The translations under genes were made by a program, and so were the position numbers. Below are positions 1 to 9,159 of a stretch of 64,000 nucleotides of DNA, piece by piece (position 1 is the stretch's first letter; every line of letters begins with the position of its first letter). This stretch comes from Pseudomonas parasichuanensis (GTDB taxonomy: Bacteria > Pseudomonadota > Gammaproteobacteria > Pseudomonadales > Pseudomonadaceae): the NCBI RefSeq assembly GCF_021601385.1, contig NZ_BQHO01000018.1, positions 1 to 64,000 of the forward strand, read 5' to 3'. Below the pieces are notes generated by a model. That model did not search any database. It was not told the DNA's origin and worked only from the letters and a program-made list of their open reading frames with translations.

Positions 1-144
1 CTATGTGATTTCTCGCATGGCCACTTGTGATGCTGATAATCTTTTTGACTATCAGTCCGTACTCACAAGCACCCACACGAATTGCTTGATTCAATTTGTT
101 AAAGAGCGTTTGGTTAAGAGCCTTTCGGCTCAACCGAGGCGCGC
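1..144 (-). other. 5' leader of an rRNA operon (16S gene lies outside the window)
   Basis: Read on the minus strand, this stretch matches the leader that precedes 16S rRNA in Pseudomonas, from memory of such leaders. It contains the antitermination boxA core GCTCTTTAACA (plus-strand 97-107), followed by the usual leader text towards the window edge. It lies directly downstream of three sigma-70 promoters on the same strand. The 16S gene itself would begin to the left of base 1. The 72-aa open frame at 5-223 is not a gene. Confidence 0.8.
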
Positions 145-424
145 ATTCTACGCTTTCCTCATTTGCTGTCAAGCGTTTATTTTGAAGTTTTTCCGAGAAA
201 CTCGTTTAGCTTCAACCGCTTAACTCGCCGCGATCTCTCGTAGCGGGAGGCGAATCATACAGCGTTACAACCTGCTGTCAACCACCTTTTTCACCGCTGC
301 CGATCGTGAGACCGAAACGCTTCCGGACCTTCCGAATCGCTTAACTCGTTGAATCTCAAGGAGTTTTGCGTTCCGTTGTCGCTGGAAGTGGGGCGCATTA
401 TAAGGGGATCTGAGACCCCGTCAA
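145..424 (-). promoter_or_regulatory. Three tandem sigma-70 promoters of the rRNA operon
   Basis: Three near-consensus promoters, all with 16-bp spacers, read leftward. The distal one has TTGACG (419-424) and TATAAT (397-402). The middle one has TTGACA (276-281) and TATGAT (254-259). The proximal one has TTGACA (167-172) and TAGAAT (145-150). Stacked strong promoters before a boxA leader are typical of rrn operons. The distal one starts about 40 bp past the gcdG terminator, so the operon is insulated from gcdG readthrough. Confidence 0.85.
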
Positions 425-462
425 CCTTTAATTTCACAAAACCTAAATACGACTGAAAACAA

Positions 463-490
463 AGCGGGGAGGCCTGTCGGCCTCCCCGCT
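463..490 (-). terminator. Rho-independent terminator after gcdG
   Basis: A 12-bp perfect inverted repeat (463-474 with 479-490) with a 4-nt loop. On the minus strand it is followed by TTTGTTTTC. It lies 18 nt past the gcdG stop codon and just upstream of the rRNA promoters. Confidence 0.85.
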
Positions 491-508
491 CTCTATATAG
501 CTACAGTG

Positions 509-1729
509 TCAGAGTACGCCAGCAGTGCGCAGTTCGTGCACTGCCTTCGCATCCAGCCCCAGCACATCACTTAGCACTGCCTCGGTATGCTCCCCCAGCA
601 GCGGAGGTGCCTGCCGGTACTCCACCGGCGTCTCCGACAACCTGATCGGGCTCGCCACCTGCGGCACCATCCCCGCCAACGGGTGCGGGATGTTCACCGC
701 CAGCCCCCGAGCCAACACCTGCGGATCCTGGAACATCTGCGCCAAGTCGTTGATCGGCCCACAAGGCACGCCAGCCTTCTCCAGCTCACTCACCCATTCA
801 GCCGTAGTCTTGAACACCGTGGCCTGGCGAATCAGCGGAATCAACTCGGCCCGATTGGCCACACGCTGCTTATTGGTAGCGAACCTCGGATCATCCGCCC
901 ACTGCGGCTGCCCGGCCACCTCGGCAAACTTGCGGAACTGCCCATCGTTACCCACGGTTAGGATGAAATTGCCATCCGCCGTCGGGAAGTCCTGGTAGGG
1001 CACGATATTGGGATGCGCGTTACCCAACCGACGCGGGGAGCTCCCCGTGGTGAGGTAGTTCATGGCCTGGTTGGCCAGACAAGCCACCTGCACATCCAGC
1101 AACGCCATATCGATATGCTGGCCAACCCCGGCCTGGTCCCGGTGGGCGAGGGCAGCCAGGATCGCCACCGTCGAGTACAGGCCAGTAAGGATGTCGGTCA
1201 GGGCCACGCCAACCTTCATCGGCCCGGCACCTTCCTCACCCTCCGGCCGCCCGGTCAGGCTCATCAGCCCGCCCAGCCCCTGGATCATGAAGTCGTAGCC
1301 GGCACGCTTGGCATACGGCCCGGTCTGGCCGAAGCCTGTGATCGAGCAATAGATAAGCTTCGGGTTGACCGCCTTCAGGCTCTGGTAGTCCAGACCATAG
1401 GTCGCCAGCCCGCCGACCTTGAAGTTCTCGATGACGATGTCCGACTTAGCCGCCAGCTCGCGCACCAGGCGCTGGCCTTCGGGCTGAGTAAAGTCGATGG
1501 TCACCGAGCGTTTGTTACGGTTGGCCGACAGATAGTAGGCCGCCTCACTGGTGTTCTCGCCACGCGAGTCCCTGAGGAAGGGCGGGCCCCAGGCACGGGT
1601 ATCGTCACCCGAACCCGGGCGCTCGACCTTGATCACATCGGCACCAAGGTCAGCGAGGATCTGGCCGGACCATGGGCCGGCGAGCACCCGAGAAAGATCC
1701 AGCACCCGCAGATGTGAAAGCGCACCCAT
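509..1729 (-). CDS. gcdG: CaiB/BaiF family CoA-transferase, glutarate CoA-transferase
   Basis: Family III CoA-transferase of 406 aa, the normal length. The N-terminal half carries the conserved DLSRVLAGPW start and the GADVIKVE segment (about 30-36). An Asp in VGVALTDILTG (D179) is positioned like the catalytic Asp that forms the aspartyl-CoA thioester in this family. The likely role is to activate glutarate to glutaryl-CoA for the dehydrogenase encoded just upstream. This substrate is inferred from the gcdH neighbour and from knowledge of the P. putida lysine/glutarate pathway; the family alone would also allow succinate-HMG or other acids. The start is the ATG at 1729 with AGAGGAG upstream. 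It lies 15 nt behind gcdH, so the two form one operon ending at the terminator at 463-490. Confidence 0.88.
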   Translation of the reverse strand: MGALSHLRVLDLSRVLAGPWSGQILADLGADVIKVERPGSGDDTRAWGPPFLRDSRGENTSEAAYYLSANRNKRSVTIDFTQPEGQRLVRELAAKSDIVIENFKVGGLATYGLDYQSLKAVNPKLIYCSITGFGQTGPYAKRAGYDFMIQGLGGLMSLTGRPEGEEGAGPMKVGVALTDILTGLYSTVAILAALAHRDQAGVGQHIDMALLDVQVACLANQAMNYLTTGSSPRRLGNAHPNIVPYQDFPTADGNFILTVGNDGQFRKFAEVAGQPQWADDPRFATNKQRVANRAELIPLIRQATVFKTTAEWVSELEKAGVPCGPINDLAQMFQDPQVLARGLAVNIPHPLAGMVPQVASPIRLSETPVEYRQAPPLLGEHTEAVLSDVLGLDAKAVHELRTAGVL

Positions 1730-1744
1730 GGCCTGGCTCCTCTA

Positions 1745-2926
1745 TTAGTAGAACGCCTGGATACCGGTTTGCGCACGCCCAAGGATCAGCGCATGCACGT
1801 CGTGGGTGCCTTCATAGGTGTTGACTACCTCAAGGTTGACCAGGTGACGGGCCACGCCGAACTCGTCAGAGATACCATTGCCGCCCAGCATGTCACGCGC
1901 CATGCGGGCGATATCCAGGGCCTTGCCGCAGGAGTTGCGCTTCATGATGGAAGTGATTTCCACCGCAGCGGTGCCTTGGTCCTTCATCTGCCCCAGACGC
2001 AGGCAGCCTTGCAGGGCCAGGGTAATTTCGGTCTGCATATCGGCCAGTTTTTTCTGGATCAGCTGGTTGGCGGCGAGCGGGCGACCGAACTGCTGGCGGT
2101 CCAGGGTGTACTGGCGCGCGGTGTGCCAGCAGGCCTCGGCGGCGCCCAGCGCACCCCACGAGATGCCATAACGGGCCGAGTTCAAGCAGGTGAACGGGCC
2201 TTTCAGGCCACGCACGTCAGGGAAGATGTTCTCTTCCGGGACGAACACGTTATCCATGACGATCTCACCAGTGATCGAGGCGCGCAGGCCGACCTTGCCA
2301 TGGATGGCCGGGGCGCTGAGGCCTTGCCAGCCTTTCTCCAGGACAAAGCCGCGAATGTCGCCGGCATCATCCTTGGCCCAGACCACGAACACATCGGCGA
2401 TCGGGCTATTGGTGATCCACATCTTGCTGCCGGTCAGGCGGTAGCCACCGTCAACCTTGCGCGCCCGCGTGATCATCGAGCCAGGGTCGGAGCCATGGTT
2501 AGGCTCGGTCAGGCCGAAGCAACCAATCCATTCACCACTGGCCAGCTTGGGCAGGTACTTCTGCTTCTGTGCTTCGGTACCGAACTCGTTGATCGGCACC
2601 ATGACCAGCGACGACTGCACGCTCATCATCGAACGATAACCGGAGTCGATGCGCTCCACCTCACGGGCAATCAGGCCATAGCACACGTAGTTGAGTCCGC
2701 TGCCGCCGTACTGCTCAGGGATGGTTGCACCCAGCAGGCCAACTTCACCCATCTCGCGGAAGATCGCAGGATCAGTCTGTTCGTGACGGAAGGCTTCCAG
2801 CACACGCGGCGCCAACTTGTCCTGGGCGAACTGGAAGGCGCTGTCACGCACCATGCGCTCTTCTTCAGTGAGCTGCTGATCCAGCAGCAACGGGTCGATC
2901 CAGTTGAAGCTTGCTTTACCGGCCAT
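1745..2926 (-). CDS. gcdH: Glutaryl-CoA dehydrogenase
   Basis: FAD-dependent acyl-CoA dehydrogenase of 393 aa that oxidises and decarboxylates glutaryl-CoA to crotonyl-CoA in lysine and glutarate breakdown, passing electrons to ETF. The fold signatures are visible: [15 protein letters not shown] and the KMWITNS segment in the middle domain, and the YEGTHD motif near the C terminus whose Glu (about E372) is the catalytic base of glutaryl-CoA dehydrogenases. I chose the ATG at 2926 because CGAGGAAC lies just upstream and family members begin near MAGKASFNW. The frame stays open to 3019 without a supported start. It is divergent from the LysR gene, with a candidate operator between them. Confidence 0.93.
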   Translation of the reverse strand: MAGKASFNWIDPLLLDQQLTEEERMVRDSAFQFAQDKLAPRVLEAFRHEQTDPAIFREMGEVGLLGATIPEQYGGSGLNYVCYGLIAREVERIDSGYRSMMSVQSSLVMVPINEFGTEAQKQKYLPKLASGEWIGCFGLTEPNHGSDPGSMITRARKVDGGYRLTGSKMWITNSPIADVFVVWAKDDAGDIRGFVLEKGWQGLSAPAIHGKVGLRASITGEIVMDNVFVPEENIFPDVRGLKGPFTCLNSARYGISWGALGAAEACWHTARQYTLDRQQFGRPLAANQLIQKKLADMQTEITLALQGCLRLGQMKDQGTAAVEITSIMKRNSCGKALDIARMARDMLGGNGISDEFGVARHLVNLEVVNTYEGTHDVHALILGRAQTGIQAFY

Positions 2927-3024
2927 GTGCGTGTTCCTCGAAACAAAGATGGGAGCGGATTCTTGCGTTGCATTGATCCTAGGCCTGATCGGCCATCGGG
3001 ACAAACGAGGATTGTGCACGCTTT

Positions 3025-3041
3025 AGTGATATTTTCTCACT
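3025..3041. promoter_or_regulatory. Candidate LysR-type operator between gcdH and gcdR
   Basis: Inverted repeat AGTGA-N7-TCACT (3025-3029 and 3037-3041). It contains the T-N11-A pattern (T3027, A3039) recognised by LysR-type regulators. It sits centrally in the 167-bp gap between the divergent gcdH and regulator genes, where an autoregulated LysR protein normally binds. Binding is inferred. Confidence 0.55.
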
Positions 3042-3093
3042 CCGTAACCGATAGAACGCAGCACTAACGAGCACACAAGTGAGGTTGACGTAC

Positions 3094-3996
3094 ATGCGCC
3101 GCAAGATCCCCAGCACCACCGCCCTGGTCTGCTTCGAGGCGGCCGCGCGTCACGAGAGCTTTACCAAGGCTGCCCACGAACTGGCCCTGACCCAGGGCGC
3201 CGTCTGTCGGCAGATCGGCGGGCTTGAGGCGTTTCTCAACGTCGAGCTGTTCCGCCGCTCGCGCCGGGGCGTGAAGCTGACCGAGGCAGGCCTGTCCTAC
3301 AGCCGCCAGGTAGCCAGCCAACTGGACGCCGTTGAGCGCGACACCCTGTCGGTGATGCGCCAGCAGGGCGCCAACGTGATCGAACTGGCCGTGGTGCCGA
3401 CCTTCGGTACCCAGTGGTTGCTGCCGCGGCTGAAGGATTTCCAGCAGCGCCACCCCGAAGTCACGGTCAACCTGACCAACCGCACCCGGCCGTTCCTGTT
3501 CGCCGACACACCTTTCGATGCGGCCATCTACTTCGGCGACGCCGACTGGTCCGGCACCCAGGCCCATCGCCTGATGGGCGAAAACCCGGTACCGGTGTGC
3601 AGCCCGAAGTTGCTGGACGGGCAGGGCGGGCTCGACGCCCAGCGCATCGCCGAGCTGCCCCTGCTGCAGCAGACCACCCGCCCTTATGCCTGGCGGCAAT
3701 GGTTCGACGGCCTGGGCATGAGCGTTGAACGCGACATGACCGGCCCGCGCTATGAACTGTTCTCCATGCTCGCCCAGGCGGCCATGCATGAGATGGGCAT
3801 TGCACTGATCCCTCCGTTCCTGATCCAGCGCGAGCTCGAGGAGGGCAGGTTGGTGGTCGCTAACAGGCATGCCTTGGCCAGTGACAAGGCCTACTATCTG
3901 ATGATTCCAGAGCGCAAGGTGGAGTCCGCCTCCCTACGGGCTTTCCGTGACTGGCTGATTGCACAGGCCCGGCAATACACGGCAAAATCCGATTAA
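3094..3996 (+). CDS. gcdR: LysR-family regulator of glutarate catabolism
   Basis: LysR-type regulator of 300 aa. The N-terminal winged helix-turn-helix occupies residues 1-60 (FEAAARHESFTKAAHELALTQ followed by the recognition helix with a conserved RQI segment). The rest is the periplasmic-binding-protein-like effector domain. It resembles the GcvA-like subgroup. The ATG at 3094 is preferred: GTGAGG lies 9 nt upstream, and that same GTG at 3079 is a less likely start that would add five residues. It is divergent from gcdH-gcdG, so it most likely activates that operon in response to glutarate or glutaryl-CoA. The effector is inferred from context. Confidence 0.85.
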   Translation: MRRKIPSTTALVCFEAAARHESFTKAAHELALTQGAVCRQIGGLEAFLNVELFRRSRRGVKLTEAGLSYSRQVASQLDAVERDTLSVMRQQGANVIELAVVPTFGTQWLLPRLKDFQQRHPEVTVNLTNRTRPFLFADTPFDAAIYFGDADWSGTQAHRLMGENPVPVCSPKLLDGQGGLDAQRIAELPLLQQTTRPYAWRQWFDGLGMSVERDMTGPRYELFSMLAQAAMHEMGIALIPPFLIQRELEEGRLVVANRHALASDKAYYLMIPERKVESASLRAFRDWLIAQARQYTAKSD

Positions 3997-4419
3997 CTGA
4001 CCCCGTAGTCAATTATTTTAAACACCTACAGATATATGTATTTGTCGCAAATACGTAATCTGTTACGGCCAGCCTCAAAAACCCTATCAACCCTAGTTAG
4101 CACGCGGGTTTGCTGGTTATTTTGCGACATTCACGGCATCAAGACCGAAAACAGCAGAATTTTTTTCAAATTTTCCCCTAAGCTCCGAATAGCGCGTACT
4201 TGACGGGTTTGTTTCGAATCATTGCGACATACGGTCACAGGGTGACTTGTAGTTTTGAGTTCGTTTCGCTCCAGAACCGGTTGTAGGCCCCATGGTTCAT
4301 CTGCAAAATGCCTCCCCGCCCCGAATTACAGGCGGGGTCGTGCTCTACGGCCACCCAGCGCGCCACCCGAAGTGAGCTGGTTCAAACAAACACAAAAGGT
4401 CACCGCAGGAGACAAAGTC
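3997..4419 (+). promoter_or_regulatory. Long leader and promoter region of pntAA
   Basis: No gene is supported in these 423 bases, although the pntAA frame stays open back to 4255. AT content is high in the first half. A perfect inverted repeat GTATTTG-TCG-CAAATAC lies at 4038-4054. A TTGACG hexamer at 4200-4205 could be a -35 element, but no good -10 follows. A GC-rich stem (CCCCGCC / GGCGGGG, roughly 4315-4337) lies about 85 bases before the start. If the promoter is near 4200, the transcript would carry a structured leader of about 190 nt. Confidence 0.4.
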
Positions 4420-5541
4420 GTGCACATTGGTGTTCCTCTCGAGACGCAGACGGGTGAGACAAGGGTCGCCGCGACCCCGGAAACCATCAAGAAACTGGTT
4501 AGCCAGGGCCATCAGGTCACCGTGCAACGGGGGGCAGGGCTCAAGGCCAGCATTCCGGACAGTGCCTATGAAGCCGTCGGCGCCGCACTGGGTGAGGCGA
4601 CCGATGCCTTCGGCGCGCAGCTGGTGCTCAAGGTGGTCGCACCCACCGACCAGGAACTGGCGCTGATCAACAGCGGCAGCGTGCTGGCCGGCATGCTCAA
4701 CCCGTTCAACAACGAGCTCATCGGCAAGATGGCCGAACGCGGTATCACCGCCTTTGCCCTGGAAGCCGCGCCTCGAACCTCACGGGCCCAGAGCCTCGAC
4801 GTGCTGTCGTCGCAAGCCAACATTGCCGGCTACAAGGCCGTGCTGCTGGCCGCTCATCACTACCCACGCTTCATGCCCATGCTGATGACCGCCGCCGGTA
4901 CCGTGAAGGCCGCCCGCGTGTTGATCCTCGGCGCTGGTGTCGCCGGCCTGCAGGCCATCGCCACGGCCAAGCGCCTGGGTGCGGTGATCGAAGCCTCCGA
5001 CGTGCGCCCGGCGGTGAAAGAGCAGATCGAGTCGCTGGGTGCCAAGTTCCTCGACGTCCCCTACGAGACCGATGAAGAGCGCGAATGCGCCGAAGGCGTC
5101 GGCGGCTATGCCCGCCCCATGCCCGCCAGCTGGATGCAACGCCAGGCCCAAGCCGTGCACGAGCGCGCCAAGCAGGCCGATATCGTCATCACCACCGCGC
5201 TGATCCCCGGGCGCAAGGCGCCGACGCTGCTCAGCGCCGAAACCGTGGCGCAGATGAAGCCCGGCTCGGTGGTGATCGACCTCGCTGCGGCCCAGGGCGG
5301 CAACTGCCCGCTGACCGTCGCCGACCAGGTGGTGCAGGCAAACGGCGTGACCATCGTCGGCCCGACCAACCTGCCGGCCCAGGTCGGCGCGGACGCCTCG
5401 GCGCTGTACGCCCGCAACCTGCTGGACTTCATGAAGCTGCTGTTCGACAAGGACGGCGCGCTGATGATCAACCTCGAAGACGACATCGTCGCCGCGTGCC
5501 TGATGTGCCGCGACGGCCAGGTCGTGCGCAAGAACGGCTGA
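4420..5541 (+). CDS. pntAA: NAD(P) transhydrogenase subunit alpha part 1
   Basis: The NAD(H)-binding domain I of proton-translocating transhydrogenase, 373 aa, peripheral on the cytoplasmic face. It has the AlaDH/PNT fold. The nucleotide-binding loop GAGVAG is at residues 171-176, and the [20 protein letters not shown] segment lies near the C terminus. Pseudomonas splits the enzyme into three chains, and this is the first. The start is GTG at 4420 with AGGAGA 7 nt upstream; upstream in-frame sequence (4255-4419) lacks family similarity. The gene is followed by pntAB after 11 nt. Together with pntAB and pntB it couples hydride transfer between NADH and NADP+ to proton entry. Confidence 0.93.
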   Translation: MHIGVPLETQTGETRVAATPETIKKLVSQGHQVTVQRGAGLKASIPDSAYEAVGAALGEATDAFGAQLVLKVVAPTDQELALINSGSVLAGMLNPFNNELIGKMAERGITAFALEAAPRTSRAQSLDVLSSQANIAGYKAVLLAAHHYPRFMPMLMTAAGTVKAARVLILGAGVAGLQAIATAKRLGAVIEASDVRPAVKEQIESLGAKFLDVPYETDEERECAEGVGGYARPMPASWMQRQAQAVHERAKQADIVITTALIPGRKAPTLLSAETVAQMKPGSVVIDLAAAQGGNCPLTVADQVVQANGVTIVGPTNLPAQVGADASALYARNLLDFMKLLFDKDGALMINLEDDIVAACLMCRDGQVVRKNG

Positions 5542-5552
5542 GGAGCACGACA

Positions 5553-5867
5553 ATGGAAGACCTGCTGATTTCCCACGGCATCTACAACCTGATCATCTTC
5601 GTGCTGGCCATCTACGTGGGCTACCACGTGGTGTGGAACGTCACCCCGGCCCTGCACACCCCACTGATGGCCGTCACCAACGCCATTTCGGCGATCGTCA
5701 TCGTCGGCGCCATGCTCGCGGCCGCGCTGACCGTCACCCCAGCCGGCAAAGTGATGGGCACCCTCGCCGTGGCGCTGGCCGCGGTCAATGTGTTCGGTGG
5801 CTTCCTGGTCACCCGCCGCATGCTGGAAATGTTCAAGAAGAAAACCAAGAACGAGGCGCAGAAGTAA
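5553..5867 (+). CDS. pntAB: NAD(P) transhydrogenase subunit alpha part 2
   Basis: Small membrane subunit of 104 aa with three predicted helices: about residues 10-30 ([19 protein letters not shown]), 43-63 and 70-90. A charged C-terminal tail ends [12 protein letters not shown]. In single-chain alpha subunits this part is fused behind domain I; here it is a separate gene. The ATG at 5553 has GAGGAGCAC before it. It sits 11 nt after pntAA and 2 nt before pntB, so the three genes are cotranscribed. With PntB it forms the proton-translocating domain II. Confidence 0.93.
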   Translation: MEDLLISHGIYNLIIFVLAIYVGYHVVWNVTPALHTPLMAVTNAISAIVIVGAMLAAALTVTPAGKVMGTLAVALAAVNVFGGFLVTRRMLEMFKKKTKNEAQK

Positions 5868-5869
5868 GC

Positions 5870-7306
5870 ATGAGCATGAATCTGGTAACGCTTCTGTACC
5901 TGGTCGCCTCGATCTGCTTCATCCAGGCGCTCAAGGGCCTCTCGCACCCAACCACCTCACGCCGGGGCAACCTGTTCGGCATGATCGGCATGGGTATCGC
6001 CATCCTCACCACGGTCGGGCTCATCTACAAGCTGGGCGCCGAGCTGGCCACTGCCGGCATCGGCTATGTCATCGTCGGCCTGCTGGTCGGCGGCACCGCC
6101 GGCTCGGTCATGGCCAAGCGCGTCGAGATGACCAAGATGCCCGAGCTGGTCGCCTTCATGCACAGCATGATCGGCCTGGCCGCGGTATTCATCGCCATCG
6201 CCGCCGTGCTCGAGCCGCAATCGCTGGGCATCGTCGCCAGCATCAGCGACCCGATCCCCACCGGTAACCGCCTGGAGCTGTTCCTCGGTGCGGCCATTGG
6301 TGCCATCACCTTCTCCGGCTCGGTCATCGCGTTCGGCAAGCTGTCGGGCAAGTACAAGTTCCGCCTGTTCCAAGGCGCACCGGTACAGTTCGCCGGCCAG
6401 CACAAGCTGAACCTGATCCTGGGCCTGGCCACCATCGCCCTGGGCCTGCTGTTCACCTTCACCGGCCACTACAGCGCCTTCACCCTGATGCTGGCCCTGG
6501 CCTTCATCATGGGCGTGCTGATCATCATCCCGATCGGCGGCGCCGACATGCCGGTGGTGGTGTCGATGCTCAACAGCTACTCGGGCTGGGCAGCGGCCGG
6601 TATCGGCTTCTCGCTGAACAACTCGATGCTGATCATCGCCGGCTCCCTGGTGGGTTCGAGCGGTGCGATCCTCTCGTACATCATGTGCAAGGCGATGAAC
6701 CGCTCGTTCTTCAACGTGATCCTCGGCGGCTTTGGTGGTGATACCGATGCCGGTGCGGCGCAAGGCTCCAAGGAGCAGCGCCCGGTGAAGTCCGGTTCGG
6801 CCGACGACGCCACCTTCCTGCTGAGCAACGCCGACAGCGTGATCATCGTGCCCGGCTACGGCCTGGCAGTGGCCCGCGCCCAACACGCGCTGAAAGAGCT
6901 GACCGAGAAACTGGTGCACAACGGCGTGACCGTGAAGTACGCGATCCACCCGGTTGCCGGCCGTATGCCAGGCCACATGAACGTGCTGCTGGCCGAGGCG
7001 GAAGTGCCGTACGACCAGGTGTTCGAGATGGAAGACATCAACGCCGAGTTCGGCCAGGCCGACGTGGTGCTGGTGCTGGGCGCCAACGATGTGGTCAACC
7101 CGGCGGCGAAGAACGATCCCAAGTCGCCGATCGCCGGCATGCCTATTCTCGAAGCGTTCAAGGCCAAGACCATCATCGTCAACAAGCGCTCGATGGCCAG
7201 CGGCTATGCCGGCCTGGACAACGAACTGTTCTACCTGGACAAGACCATGATGGTGTTCGGTGACGCGAAGAAGGTCATCGAGGACATGGTCAAGGCCGTG
7301 GACTGA
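5870..7306 (+). CDS. pntB: NAD(P) transhydrogenase subunit beta
   Basis: Membrane subunit of 478 aa. The N-terminal 260 residues hold about nine hydrophobic helices of the proton channel. The C-terminal domain III binds NADP(H), with the typical IVPGYGLAVARAQHALKEL loop and the AGRMPGHMNVLLAEA and GANDVVNPAA segments. The reaction is reversible NADPH formation driven by the proton gradient. The start is the ATG at 5870, 2 nt after the pntAB stop, followed two codons later by a second ATG. A strong terminator follows at 7337-7366, closing the operon. Confidence 0.95.
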   Translation: MSMNLVTLLYLVASICFIQALKGLSHPTTSRRGNLFGMIGMGIAILTTVGLIYKLGAELATAGIGYVIVGLLVGGTAGSVMAKRVEMTKMPELVAFMHSMIGLAAVFIAIAAVLEPQSLGIVASISDPIPTGNRLELFLGAAIGAITFSGSVIAFGKLSGKYKFRLFQGAPVQFAGQHKLNLILGLATIALGLLFTFTGHYSAFTLMLALAFIMGVLIIIPIGGADMPVVVSMLNSYSGWAAAGIGFSLNNSMLIIAGSLVGSSGAILSYIMCKAMNRSFFNVILGGFGGDTDAGAAQGSKEQRPVKSGSADDATFLLSNADSVIIVPGYGLAVARAQHALKELTEKLVHNGVTVKYAIHPVAGRMPGHMNVLLAEAEVPYDQVFEMEDINAEFGQADVVLVLGANDVVNPAAKNDPKSPIAGMPILEAFKAKTIIVNKRSMASGYAGLDNELFYLDKTMMVFGDAKKVIEDMVKAVD

Positions 7307-7336
7307 TACCCGCCTCTATATATAGAAGCGTCTAAG

Positions 7337-7366
7337 GCCCCCGGGTGTTATGCCCGGGGGCTTTTT
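7337..7366 (+). terminator. Rho-independent terminator after pntB
   Basis: A 9-bp GC-only stem (7337-7345 with 7353-7361) and a run of five T. It lies 31 nt past the pntB stop. Confidence 0.88.
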
Positions 7367-7492
7367 CATTTGCATGATCCAGATCAACGGCTCTATTCCA
7401 AGGCTTCGCCTACGACCATGGTCGCGGGACGGCACCGGGCTAAATCTCTAGACTGCGCTTCCAGTAGCTTCAGTAGCCTGAGATAACAATCC

Positions 7493-8986
7493 ATGTACCG
7501 TGATCGCATCCGCTTGTCCTCCCTGCACAGCAAGGTAATGAGTGCGGCTGACGCCGCTGGCCTGATCGAGGACGGCATGACCGTCGGCATGAGCGGCTTC
7601 ACCCGCGCCGGCGAAGCCAAGGCCGTGCCCCACGCACTGGCCGAGCGCGCCAAGCTGTCGCCGCTGAAAATCAGCCTGATGACCGGCGCCAGCCTGGGCA
7701 ACGACCTCGACAAGCAACTGACCGAAGCCGGCGTACTCGCCCGACGCATGCCGTTCCAGGTCGACAGCACCCTGCGCAAGGCCATCAACGACGGCCAGGT
7801 GATGTTCATCGACCAGCACCTGTCGGAAACCGTCGAGCAGCTGCGCAACAAGCAACTGACCCTGCCGGACATCGCGGTCATCGAAGCGGTGGCGATCACC
7901 GAACAAGGCCACATCGTGCCGACCACCTCCGTCGGTAACTCGGCCAGCTTCGCGATCTTCGCCAAGCAGGTCATCGTCGAGATCAACCTGTCGCACAACG
8001 CCAACCTCGAAGGCCTGCACGACATCTATATCCCGACCTACCGCCCGACCCGTACGCCGATCCCGCTGGTGAAAGTCGATGACCGCATCGGCAGCACCGC
8101 AATCCCGATCGACCCGGCCAAGATCGTCGGCATCGTCATCAGCGACCAGCCAGACTCCCCGTCCACCGTGCTGCCGCCCGACCACGAGACCCAGGGCATC
8201 GCCGACCACCTGATCGCCTTCCTCAAGGGTGAAGTGGACGCCGGCCGCATGACCAACAAGCTCGGCCCGCTGCAAGCCGGCATCGGCAGCATCGCCAACG
8301 CCGTGATGTGCGGCCTGATCGAATCGCCGTTCGAAGACCTGACCATGTACTCCGAAGTGCTGCAGGACTCGACCTTCGACCTGATCGACGCCGGCAAGCT
8401 GAGCTTCGCCTCGGGCAGCTCGATCACCCTGTCGAGCCGACGCAATGCCGACGTATTCGGCAACCTCGAGCGCTACAAGGACAAGCTGGTGCTGCGCCCG
8501 CAGGAGATCTCCAACCACCCTGAAGTGGTGCGTCGCCTGGGCATCATCGGCATCAACACGGCGCTGGAGTTCGACATCTACGGCAACGTCAACTCCACCC
8601 ACGTCTGCGGCACCCGGATGATGAACGGTATCGGTGGCTCCGGCGACTTCGCCCGTAACGCCCACTTGGCGATCTTTGTCACCAAGTCGATTGCCAAGGG
8701 TGGCGCGATTTCCAGCGTCGTGCCCATGGTCAGCCACGTCGACCATACCGAACACGACGTCGACATCCTGGTGACCGAGCAGGGCCTGGCCGACCTTCGC
8801 GGCCTGGCGCCACGCGAGCGTGCCCGCGCGATCATCGACAACTGTGTGCACCCGGACTATCGCGCCGCGTTGAACGACTACTTCGAACGCGCCTGCCAGC
8901 GTGGCGGCCACACCCCGCACATCCTGCGCGAAGCCCTGAGCTGGCACGAGAACCTGGAAGAAAGCGGGCGCATGCTGGCCGGTTGA
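7493..8986 (+). CDS. Acetyl-CoA hydrolase / succinate-type CoA-transferase family protein
   Basis: Member of the acetyl-CoA hydrolase/transferase family, 497 aa, the usual size for the Cat1/AarC/ScpC branch. Visible features are the N-terminal DGMTVGMSGFTRAGEAKAVP glycine-rich segment and MYSEVLQD, whose Glu is likely to be the residue that forms the glutamyl-CoA thioester. The FASGSS and GGSGDFARNA segments typical of this class are also present. It should move CoA between acetate, succinate or propionate, or hydrolyse acetyl-CoA; sequence alone does not decide. The ATG at 7493 has only a weak ribosome site. It is monocistronic, with a terminator before it and two REP pairs after it. Confidence 0.85.
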   Translation: MYRDRIRLSSLHSKVMSAADAAGLIEDGMTVGMSGFTRAGEAKAVPHALAERAKLSPLKISLMTGASLGNDLDKQLTEAGVLARRMPFQVDSTLRKAINDGQVMFIDQHLSETVEQLRNKQLTLPDIAVIEAVAITEQGHIVPTTSVGNSASFAIFAKQVIVEINLSHNANLEGLHDIYIPTYRPTRTPIPLVKVDDRIGSTAIPIDPAKIVGIVISDQPDSPSTVLPPDHETQGIADHLIAFLKGEVDAGRMTNKLGPLQAGIGSIANAVMCGLIESPFEDLTMYSEVLQDSTFDLIDAGKLSFASGSSITLSSRRNADVFGNLERYKDKLVLRPQEISNHPEVVRRLGIIGINTALEFDIYGNVNSTHVCGTRMMNGIGGSGDFARNAHLAIFVTKSIAKGGAISSVVPMVSHVDHTEHDVDILVTEQGLADLRGLAPRERARAIIDNCVHPDYRAALNDYFERACQRGGHTPHILREALSWHENLEESGRMLAG

Positions 8987-9004
8987 TCCACCAGCGCTGT
9001 AGCC

Positions 9005-9063
9005 ATCGCGGGGCAAGTCCGCTCCCACGCATACGCCGCGTGGGAGCGGGCTTGCCCCGCGAT
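9005..9063. repeat. REP palindrome pair
   Basis: Two 26-base arms (9005-9030 and 9038-9063) are reverse complements with one mismatch. They contain the GTGGGAGCGG-GCTTGCCCCGCGA core found at other intergenic sites in the window. It starts 18 bases after the CoA-transferase stop and may act as an mRNA 3' end or a gyrase/IHF site. Confidence 0.8.
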
Positions 9064-9085
9064 CGTTTCACCCAAATGAGTCATC

Positions 9086-9159
9086 TGTGGGAGCGGGGTT
9101 TACCCGCGAATGGTGCAGTGGCCATACAGACGATTTCGTGGGTGAACCCGCTCCCACAG
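9086..9159. repeat. Second REP palindrome pair
   Basis: Inverted arms at 9086-9110 and 9135-9159 share CTGTGGGAGCGGGxTxxACCC. Their spacer is longer than that of the neighbouring pair and the arms are slightly different, so this is an independent REP unit placed in tandem. Confidence 0.75.

Noticed and set aside
5-223. A 72-aa plus-strand frame at the window start
   Set aside because: It runs antisense to the rRNA leader and promoters, without ribosome site or family.
4255-4419. N-terminal extension of pntAA by 55 residues
   Set aside because: The open frame is not similar to transhydrogenases, a clear ribosome site precedes the GTG at 4420, and the region holds hairpins.
9005-9159. Repeated palindromes as a CRISPR array
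   Set aside because: The units are inverted REP pairs of unequal spacing, without regular spacers or cas genes.
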